Source: Gemmatimonas phototrophica
GTDB lineage: Bacteria > Gemmatimonadota > Gemmatimonadetes > Gemmatimonadales > Gemmatimonadaceae
Length of the DNA stretch: 43,461 bases
Direction of reading: 5' to 3'
Assembly (NCBI GenBank): GCA_945869195.1
Contig: CAMBNV010000012.1
Location: forward strand, 1-43,461
Shown here: positions 1 through 5,000 of the stretch, piece after piece
Layout of the letters: each line of letters opens with the position of its first letter
How positions within the stretch are numbered: position 1 is the stretch's first letter
The notes under the pieces: model-generated
What the model was told of the DNA's origin: nothing
What the model saw: only the letters and a program-made list of their open reading frames with translations
Database searches by the model: none
Made by a program: the position numbers and the translations under genes

Positions 1-87
1 CGCCTGCGCCATCGTCACGCCGCGATTCCGCACCAGCTTCACCGCTTCCACCTTGAACTCTCTTGTAAACTTCCGTCGCGTACCCAT
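1..87 (-). CDS. IS3-family transposase OrfA, N-terminal part (cut by window edge)
   Basis: Reading the minus strand from an ATG at 87 gives 29 codons that begin MGTRRKFTREFK and continue with VEAVKLVRNRG. This is the typical start of the helix-turn-helix OrfA of IS3-family elements, which binds the element's ends. The frame is open to base 1, so the rest lies outside the window. A GGAGG-like ribosome binding site sits just upstream of the ATG. I call the family from the characteristic N-terminal wording; the subgroup cannot be told from so little sequence. Confidence 0.8.
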   Translation of the reverse strand, partial: MGTRRKFTREFKVEAVKLVRNRGVTMAQA

Positions 88-130
88 GCCGCACCTCCGA
101 TTCCGAAAGAACACCTAAAGAAGGTGTCCA
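88..130 (-). repeat. Probable terminal end of the IS3-type element
   Basis: Between the OrfA start and position 130 lies the non-coding leader of the element. On the minus strand it begins TGGACACCTTCTTTAGG. IS3-family ends start with TG, which fits a boundary at about 130. The other end of the element is outside the window, so the inverted repeat cannot be confirmed. Beyond 130 the sequence changes to a fragment of another transposase. Confidence 0.45.
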
Positions 131-285
131 CGGAACCCAGTGCAGCTCAGACTGCCCTGGTCGGAGTGGTGGAGCAGCTTCTCCGGGCCGCCGCGCCGCC
201 ACACGGCCATCAACAACGCGTCCGTCACGAGCTGACTCGTCATCGTCGATTGCATCGACCAGCCCACCGCGCGCTGCGAGAAGCT
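115..285 (-). pseudogene. IS3-family transposase OrfB fragment (integrase core piece)
   Basis: The minus strand from 285 encodes RAVGWSMQSTMTSQLV and then WRRGGPEKLLHHSDQGS. These are hallmark segments of the IS3-family OrfB (rve/DDE integrase core); the Asp in HHSDQGS is one of the catalytic acids. Homology stops after QGS, near 151, and the frame then runs into the end of the neighbouring IS and terminates at 115. Both ends are therefore missing: the 5' side abuts the capD remnant at 286 and the 3' side abuts the IS end near 130. This is a dead fragment, probably of an older element cut by a later insertion. Confidence 0.75.
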
Positions 286-547
286 TGGCGCGCCGGCCTC
301 TATCGCTGCATCTGGCGCTTCGCCAGCATCGTCGAGCTCGAGCGCATCCTTGCCGTCGGCCTAGCTGCCAGCGCCGCAGTCACCACCACCATCGGCGTCG
401 GCCTCAAGCTAGCCGGCGCGCCGCAGCGCATGCCGCTGTCCGCCATCGCGATCGACGCGATGCTCACCCTCGCCATCTTCGCCGGCGGAACCGAAGGATG
501 TCCTGCCGATCAAGAAGCGCGACTCTGGGGATATCCGCCGGGCTTGA
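286..547 (+). pseudogene. Collapsed capD/WbpM-like gene (N-terminal piece joined to the C-terminal tail)
   Basis: Codons from 286 to 486 encode WRAGLYRCIWRFAS, VELERIL and then PLSAIAIDAMLTL. These match residues about 54-120 (the end of the membrane region) of the intact dehydratase at 7883-9772. From 491, in a different frame, the sequence reads PKDVLPIKKRDSGDIRR and stops at 545-547. That matches the intact protein's last residues, QQDVLPLAKRPSGGNRRR. About 490 codons, covering both Rossmann domains, are missing between the two pieces. The 5' end is replaced by transposase debris. The remnant converges on gmhA with a gap of about 12 bases. It cannot be functional. Confidence 0.8.
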
Positions 548-559
548 CGGGGGGCTTGC

Positions 560-1135
560 TCAGCCTCCTGCCACCTCAGCATCCACCACATCGCAAATGG
601 CATGCTGGATCGCCAGGTGCACCTCCTGCGCCCGGTCCGTCCGCTGCGTCGGCACCACCAAGCACAGATTCGCGATCCCTTTCACCCGCCCGCCGTCCTT
701 CGCGGTGAGCGCAATCGTGCGCATCCCGAGCGCCTTGGCGGCTTCAATCGCCCGCACACAATTCGGCGAGTTCCCACTCGTCGTGTGCACCATCAACAAA
801 TCCCCGGCGCGCCCCAACGCCTCGATCTGACGACTGAAAATCTCGTCAAACGAGAAGTCGTTGCCGGCCGCCGTCAGAACTGAGGTGTCGGTAGTGAGCG
901 CAATCGCCCGTAACGGCCGCCGAGTCCGCTGGTACCGCACGACATACTCAGTCGCCATGTGCTGCGCATCCGCCGCGCTGCCGCCATTCCCGCAAAAGAA
1001 AATGGTCCCGCCGGCTAGCACGGTCTCGCGCGTGATCTCGGTCGCCTGCCGGATTTGCGAAGCCAGCTGATCCGCCGCCCGCGTGGCAGTCTCGGCGAGC
1101 TCCCGAAGGTGAGCCACGGGGTCAATGCCGCTCAT
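560..1135 (-). CDS. gmhA: Sedoheptulose 7-phosphate isomerase (GmhA-type SIS protein)
   Basis: This 191-residue protein has the SIS phosphosugar-binding fold. The phosphate loop reads FFCGNGGSAADAQH, a second ligand segment reads TTSGNSPN, and a C-terminal segment reads EVHLAIQHAICD. These are the landmarks of GmhA, which converts sedoheptulose 7-phosphate to D-glycero-D-manno-heptose 7-phosphate, the first step of heptose supply for lipopolysaccharide or S-layer glycans. Length is normal. The ATG at 1135 lies a few bases after the stop of the upstream small gene, so the two are probably cotranscribed. A second, wrecked copy of this gene lies at 3306-3443, which makes this copy the likely functional one. 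Confidence 0.9.
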   Translation of the reverse strand: MSGIDPVAHLRELAETATRAADQLASQIRQATEITRETVLAGGTIFFCGNGGSAADAQHMATEYVVRYQRTRRPLRAIALTTDTSVLTAAGNDFSFDEIFSRQIEALGRAGDLLMVHTTSGNSPNCVRAIEAAKALGMRTIALTAKDGGRVKGIANLCLVVPTQRTDRAQEVHLAIQHAICDVVDAEVAGG

Positions 1136-1139
1136 GAGA

Positions 1140-1442
1140 TCACCACCGCGGCAAGCCGCTCCATGGTCGCGGAGGCATGCGCCCCCGATCAGCCGCAGCC
1201 TCAGGGGCCCAGGTCACGCAGGCATCGGCGGCGAGCAAGTCCAGCGCCCGGTCGCGCGGCGCGCCATACCCCTCGCCATCGACGAGGACGGTCCGCAAAA
1301 ACTCATCCGCCACGGAAACGAGCGATTCGGAGGCCGGCAGCGCACCCCACGTGGGATGCGCCGCCAACACCTCGCGCACCCGCGCCACAAGCCGCTCAGG
1401 CACATCCGCCGGCACCCCCGCCATCCACTCGGCGGCCGTCAC
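1140..1442 (-). CDS. Small uncharacterised protein, paralogue of the one after alaS
   Basis: I do not recognise a named family. From a GTG at 1442 the gene encodes about 100 residues. They align along most of their length with the protein at 4668-5000; shared stretches include EVLAAHPTWGALP (against EVIVAHPAWEALP) and ALDLLAADACVTW (against ALDLLAADACMTW). It is mainly helical and soluble, with no signal peptide. The same frame reads back without a stop into an alaS remnant, so the reading frame is fused to debris, and the GTG is chosen by alignment with the paralogue. The last 15 or so residues differ from the paralogue. Another frame there ends in ATGA overlapping the gmhA start, so a frameshift near the 3' end is possible. 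Confidence 0.55.
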   Translation of the reverse strand: MTAAEWMAGVPADVPERLVARVREVLAAHPTWGALPASESLVSVADEFLRTVLVDGEGYGAPRDRALDLLAADACVTWAPEAAADRGRMPPRPWSGLPRW

Positions 1443-1575
1443 TTGGCCCCCGAGGAGCCCACGAACAATCTCCGCGGCAAGGGCCTTCACCACGCCGCCG
1501 AGCACGCGTTCACGGGTGCGAAGGAACTCGTACGCTCCGCGCCCCGTGACCGCGAGGTGAGCGCGAGCGACGCGA
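1443..1575 (-). pseudogene. alaS 3'-end remnant with internal deletion
   Basis: The minus strand reads AVTGRGAYEFLRTRERVLG, nearly identical to residues of the intact AlaS where the DHHA1/coiled-coil part begins. It then jumps to VVKALAAEIVRGLLGG, which resembles the extreme AlaS C-terminus. Roughly 140 codons between the two pieces are missing, and the AlaS stop codon is lost, so the frame continues into the small gene at 1442. The remnant keeps the order alaS-small gene-gmhA seen in transcription direction. It lies immediately downstream of hipA and is one of two alaS tail remnants in the window. Confidence 0.75.
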
Positions 1576-1682
1576 CCGGAGAGAGGGCGAGAGAGGACGG
1601 CTCAGTCATGCGCGAAAACTAGTCGGCGCTCGGCCGCTCGGCAGGGTTTCCTGGGGCAGGGTTCTGGAGGCACTCAGTGGCG

Positions 1683-2909
1683 TCAAGAAACCGCCAGCCC
1701 ACTCGAGATCCGCCGCACCCACAGCTCCGGCACGTCGGCCCCTTCCGCGAACTCCGGCCAGCGCGAGACCGCGCGCCGAACGTCCGCGAGCACGGCACTC
1801 GCCTGAGGGAGATCCAGCCCGGCCGCCACCGCGATGCGCTGCAGGTGCCGGGTCCCCGGCGCCCGCGACTCGCCGTCCACGGACATCGCGTGGTACCCCG
1901 TGCCGCGCTCCGTCCACGTGAGATCGTAGGCCGGCGCAAGCGTCCACGTGCCGGACGGCGACATCAGGAACGCCACGTTCCGAGTGTGGTCATCTCGATT
2001 CCCGGCGTAGACGTTGAACGCAGCAAGACGCAGGGCCTGCAGCACCTGTGTGAAGCTCCCCGTGAGTCGCCGGGCGACCTCCAGCAGATGCCCGTAGTCG
2101 GCGAGATCGTTCGCCGGATCGAGTTCCAACAGCGCCGCCAACGTCTGCACGTGCCGAGGCTCGTCCCCCGCGCGGTCGAACCGATCCACGATCAGCGCGT
2201 CCTCGCCCGACTCGAGATGCCATACTTGCGCCTGCGGCACCTCGAGTCCGGCCGCGCGCGCCATCTCGAGATACGCCGACTCGATCGCGGGGAGTGCGGG
2301 GGAATCGGTCCGCGCTCGGAACTTGATCAGCACGTGACGGAATCCGGCCCGAAGGGGCAACGCGGCATCGTGGATCCGTCCGTCATCGTTCCACGCGACC
2401 GTGAGCTTTGGGCGCACGCCCCCCGAGGTGCCAGCCGCGCGCTTCATCTCGGTCGGGAGTGCGTCGATCATCTCCGCATCGAGCCGCAACGCATCCGCCG
2501 CGAGGGACTCGAGGTCCAGCCCGTCGGCGACCCGCCCCCATACGTCCTGCGCTGGCTGGTACGCGAGCGCACCCATCCCACGTCGTCCGATCGCACGCAA
2601 CAGTGAGAGGGGAGAAGCCCGGAAGGGATCCACCCCCGACTCGCGCAGTGCCTGGTGCAGCACCTTGAGCCCCCATCCGTCGGGGATGGAATCGGCGAAG
2701 AGGCCGCGCAGTCGATGGAGCGCGCGCGGTCCGGGTGGGTGCGCACCATCACGCAACGGGAGGGCGAGCGGCGACAGTTGCACTCCCAAGGCGCGGAACG
2801 CTGGGTCGTACTCGAAGTACGGCCCGTCACCGACATCCAGGAGCCGCCCGACGGTCGGTGCAGGATCACGATCGCAGAGGCGAACGTCGAGCGACTCGGC
2901 CGCCGCCAT
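1683..2909 (-). CDS. hipA: HipA-type serine/threonine kinase toxin
   Basis: The 408-residue protein has the HipA layout: an N-terminal HipA_N region (residues about 15-120), then the kinase core. SGGVRPK at 162-168 is the glycine-rich loop and IKF at 195-197 carries a likely ATP-binding lysine. NRDDHTRN at 304-311 matches the family's N-x-D-x-H-x-K/R-N catalytic loop, and YDL at 328-330 matches the metal-binding DFG-like site. All key residues are present, so it is probably active. HipA kinases phosphorylate translation factors (GltX for E. coli HipA) and cause growth arrest. The ATG overlaps the hipB stop (TGATG), giving a standard antitoxin-first operon. The target here is unknown. Confidence 0.92.
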   Translation of the reverse strand: MAAAESLDVRLCDRDPAPTVGRLLDVGDGPYFEYDPAFRALGVQLSPLALPLRDGAHPPGPRALHRLRGLFADSIPDGWGLKVLHQALRESGVDPFRASPLSLLRAIGRRGMGALAYQPAQDVWGRVADGLDLESLAADALRLDAEMIDALPTEMKRAAGTSGGVRPKLTVAWNDDGRIHDAALPLRAGFRHVLIKFRARTDSPALPAIESAYLEMARAAGLEVPQAQVWHLESGEDALIVDRFDRAGDEPRHVQTLAALLELDPANDLADYGHLLEVARRLTGSFTQVLQALRLAAFNVYAGNRDDHTRNVAFLMSPSGTWTLAPAYDLTWTERGTGYHAMSVDGESRAPGTRHLQRIAVAAGLDLPQASAVLADVRRAVSRWPEFAEGADVPELWVRRISSGLAVS

Positions 2910-3202
2910 CAGCGGCCCCGCTGGCGGCGCTGGCCCCGCTCCGCGAGTTCATCGAGCGAGACCACGGGGCGAGGCAGGAAGAGGTGCTCCAGCTCGTCGC
3001 GCATTCCGAGTGCGTCCGCCAGCCGGACGAGGCGGCGAAGGGATACCTGCCCCGAGCGCTCGAATACACGCAGCGTTGCCGGTGAGACCGCCGCACGCTC
3101 GCCGAGCGCTTCGCGCGACCATCCGAGTTCGAGGCGCCTCGCCTGTAACCGACCAGCGAGCACGCGCGCGACATCCGTTCCAGGGTCGATTAATACAGGC
3201 AT
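2909..3202 (-). CDS. hipB: HipB-type antitoxin, XRE-family repressor
   Basis: This 97-residue protein has an XRE helix-turn-helix at about residues 15-70, with LGWSREALGERAAVSPAT and LRVFERSG as recognisable pieces. Its C-terminal tail is basic and low in complexity. It sits directly upstream of hipA with overlapping stop and start codons, as expected for the cognate antitoxin that binds HipA and represses the operon. A perfect inverted repeat just upstream (3209-3241) is a plausible operator. No other hipB-like gene is near. Confidence 0.88.
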   Translation of the reverse strand: MPVLIDPGTDVARVLAGRLQARRLELGWSREALGERAAVSPATLRVFERSGQVSLRRLVRLADALGMRDELEHLFLPRPVVSLDELAERGQRRQRGR

Positions 3203-3208
3203 TATGAC

Positions 3209-3241
3209 ACCCCTTAACAGACATTATTAAACACAAGGGGT
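3209..3241 (-). promoter_or_regulatory. Inverted repeat upstream of hipB, probable operator
   Basis: Plus-strand ACCCCTT (3209-3215) and AAGGGGT (3235-3241) are perfect inverted 7-base arms separated by 19 AT-rich bases. The inner arm begins 7 bases before the hipB start codon. The whole stretch 3200-3260 is strikingly AT-rich for this genome and contains promoter-like TATATT and TAATAAT strings. The position fits autoregulation by HipB; binding itself is inferred. Confidence 0.6.
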
Positions 3242-3267
3242 AATATACTACCTCTAGGGAGCTTCCG

Positions 3268-3312
3268 CTATGCCCCCCGAATCGCGCGCACGATCTCGCC
3301 AGCCGTCACACC
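3268..3312 (-). pseudogene. alaS C-terminal tail remnant
   Basis: The minus strand ends GVTAGEIVRAIRGA followed by TAG. The intact AlaS reads AGVTAEQVT and then ends AAEIVRAALAGAA. The remnant therefore joins the GVTA segment to the EIVRA end, with about ten residues deleted and the natural stop kept. It lies directly upstream of the hipB promoter region. It is short, so the call rests on its being the second alaS-tail match within this cluster and on its adjacency to a gmhA remnant. Confidence 0.6.
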
Positions 3313-3443
3313 ACCACGAGTCAGAGATCGACCATCCCGCGGATCCTCCCCCCGTCCCGCGCCGTCAACGCCAGCGTCTTCACCCCGAGCACCTTGGCCA
3401 ACTCGCGAAGGTGCGCGACCGGGTCCACGGTCTGTCCACTCAG
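3306..3443 (-). pseudogene. Degraded gmhA copy (start joined to a C-terminal half)
   Basis: From 3443 the minus strand encodes SGQTVDPVAHLRELA, matching the GmhA start (MSGIDPVAHLRELA). It is fused directly to KVLGVKTLALTARDGG, matching GmhA residues about 135-150. A TGA follows at 3321-3323, where the intact gene has a Cys codon, and another stop follows LVVV at about 3306-3308. About 120 codons containing the phosphate loop are gone, and the start codon has become CTG. It lies immediately behind the ATPase gene, whose stop codon overlaps its first codons just as the small gene nearly abuts intact gmhA. Confidence 0.8.
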
Positions 3444-4609
3444 TGCGCCACCAGTCGATCCGCGAGCGCCCGTAGTGCGACGACTTCCACGCCGCCGGGC
3501 ATCGGATACCCCGCATCGCCGCTGAATACGACGAACGTCCGATGCGGTTGTAGGTCCTCACAGGCGTGATGGAACCCACGCCCCAAGGTCGGGGCGTGGC
3601 CCCGCTTGATCTCAATGGCCCAACGTTCGCCGCCCGGAAGATCCAGTACGAGATCCATTTCCGCTCCAGCCGAGGTCCGGTAAAATCCCGCCTGCGTCTC
3701 TGGCGGCGCTACGGATAGCAGATTCTCGATCACGAAGCCTTCCCAACTTCCCCCGACCACGGGATGGCCAATGAGAGCGTTGTGATCACCGATCTGGAGC
3801 AGAGCGTGAACGAGCCCGCTGTCGCGAACATATACCTTCGGTGACTTCACCAACCGCTTGCCGACATTCGCATGCACCGGGGGCAGCCGTCGTACCAGCA
3901 ACAGGTCGGAGAGCAGATCGATGTAGCGCCCGATCGTCTGGGCACTGGCGCCGAGGCTGCCCGCCAAGCGGGACTGGTTCAACACCGTGCCTTGATCGTG
4001 AGCGAGCATCGTCCAGAAACGTTCGAGTGTCTCCGCTGGCAGTCGCGAGTTGAACATGGCTACATCACGGTGCAGATAGGACCGGATAAAATCCTTGCGC
4101 AGGCGCACACTCGCTGCATCACCGGGCGCGAGAAAACTGTCTGGGAATCCGCCGCGCAACCAGAGGGAGTTCACGACCGCCGAAGTGGCCTCGACCTCCA
4201 ACACATTCAGTGGCGTGAGTTCCCGATACGCGATGCGTCCGGCGAGCGTCTCTCCAGAGCGCTGTACCACGTCGAGTGATGCCGATCCGAGGATCAGGAA
4301 TCGCCCGTTGCGCCGACCCCTCCGTCGTCCACGGTCGATCACTCCCCGAAGTTGGGGGAACAAGTCCGGCATCCGGTGGATCTCGTCGAGGATCACCAAT
4401 CGATCCTCGTAGTGATCAAGAAAGACTCTCGGATCCGCCACTTTCTCGCGATCGCCCAAATCCTCCAGATCGAGATACACGGCGTTCCGCTTCTCGCCGA
4501 TACTCAGTGCGAGCGTCGTCTTCCCGACCTGGCGGGGACCAAGTAGCGCCACCGCCGCCTGATTCTCGAGCGCCTGTTCGATCTCCGCTTGAATCCGACG
4601 TGGAATCAT
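3440..4609 (-). CDS. AAA_14/DUF4143 family ATPase
   Basis: The 389-residue protein begins with a AAA_14 ATPase domain: Walker A GPRQVGKT at 24-31, Walker B LVILDEIH at 71-78, and a sensor-like ILGSAS near 107. A winged-helix-like middle follows, then the DUF4143 domain. The DUF4143 part contains EMDLVLDL and AIEIKRG, the acidic/lysine pattern of a PD-(D/E)XK nuclease fold. Such proteins are common, patchily distributed cargo genes; their biological role is not settled. The gene stands alone, between the small alaS-linked gene and a gmhA remnant. An AT-rich leader with a palindrome precedes the ATG at 4609. It was probably acquired horizontally. Confidence 0.88.
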   Translation of the reverse strand: MIPRRIQAEIEQALENQAAVALLGPRQVGKTTLALSIGEKRNAVYLDLEDLGDREKVADPRVFLDHYEDRLVILDEIHRMPDLFPQLRGVIDRGRRRGRRNGRFLILGSASLDVVQRSGETLAGRIAYRELTPLNVLEVEATSAVVNSLWLRGGFPDSFLAPGDAASVRLRKDFIRSYLHRDVAMFNSRLPAETLERFWTMLAHDQGTVLNQSRLAGSLGASAQTIGRYIDLLSDLLLVRRLPPVHANVGKRLVKSPKVYVRDSGLVHALLQIGDHNALIGHPVVGGSWEGFVIENLLSVAPPETQAGFYRTSAGAEMDLVLDLPGGERWAIEIKRGHAPTLGRGFHHACEDLQPHRTFVVFSGDAGYPMPGGVEVVALRALADRLVAH

Positions 4610-4620
4610 CCTTGAATATA

Positions 4621-4635
4621 ATCCATACGTTGGAT
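4621..4635. promoter_or_regulatory. Short palindrome in the ATPase gene leader
   Basis: ATCCA TACGT TGGAT is a perfect 5-base-arm palindrome 11 bases before the ATPase ATG. It sits in an AT-rich stretch (4605-4660) unlike the surrounding GC-rich DNA. It may be an operator or part of the promoter; TATATT follows it on the coding strand. There is no direct evidence for a regulator. Confidence 0.3.
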
Positions 4636-4667
4636 GATTTTCAATGATAGCGGCAGTTCCCGCCGCA

Positions 4668-5000
4668 TCATCTGACTGACTCGGCCGCGAATATCCGCCC
4701 CATCACGCCCTGCGCGCGCACAGAGAGCAGTTCCGGGGCCGTCGCCGCCACTTCGAACGCCCACGTCATGCACGCGTCCGCCGCGAGCAGGTCCAGCGCG
4801 CTCGCACGGTCCTCCGCTGCCGCCGCGCCCAGCACCGCGCGCAACAGCTCCTCCCCCGCGAGAGTCAGTGCGTCGGCAACAGGCAGTGCCTCCCACGCAG
4901 GATGCGCGACAATGACCTCAGTCACGCGGCGCACCAGCGCCGGCGGCGCGGCGGGCTCGGCGCGCGCGACCCACTCGGAGTGCGTCGCGCGCACGCTCAC
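4668..5000 (-). CDS. Small uncharacterised protein coupled to alaS
   Basis: Function unknown. The 110 residues include THSEWVARAEP, EVIVAHPAWEALPV and ALDLLAADACMTWAFEVAA; the last is the best conserved stretch against the paralogue at 1140-1442. No signal peptide, membrane segment or catalytic motif is visible; it looks helical and acidic. The GTG start at 5000 overlaps the alaS stop (GTGA), so translation is coupled to alaS. The ancestral order appears to have been alaS, this gene, gmhA. Two copies in one locus, both beside the same neighbours, suggest a real conserved gene rather than a chance frame. Confidence 0.7.
   Translation of the reverse strand: MSVRATHSEWVARAEPAAPPALVRRVTEVIVAHPAWEALPVADALTLAGEELLRAVLGAAAAEDRASALDLLAADACMTWAFEVAATAPELLSVRAQGVMGRIFAAESVR

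Noticed and set aside
1606-1682. Possible gene start or gmhA remnant between hipA and the alaS remnant
   Set aside because: The bases CACTGAGTG also occur at the ATPase-gmhA remnant joint, but the following codons do not match GmhA; too short to support.
3321-3323. In-frame TGA at a cysteine position of the gmhA-like frame, possible selenocysteine
   Set aside because: The gene has lost its phosphate loop and start codon, another stop follows closely, and no selenocysteine insertion structure was evident, so a nonsense mutation in a pseudogene is the simple reading.
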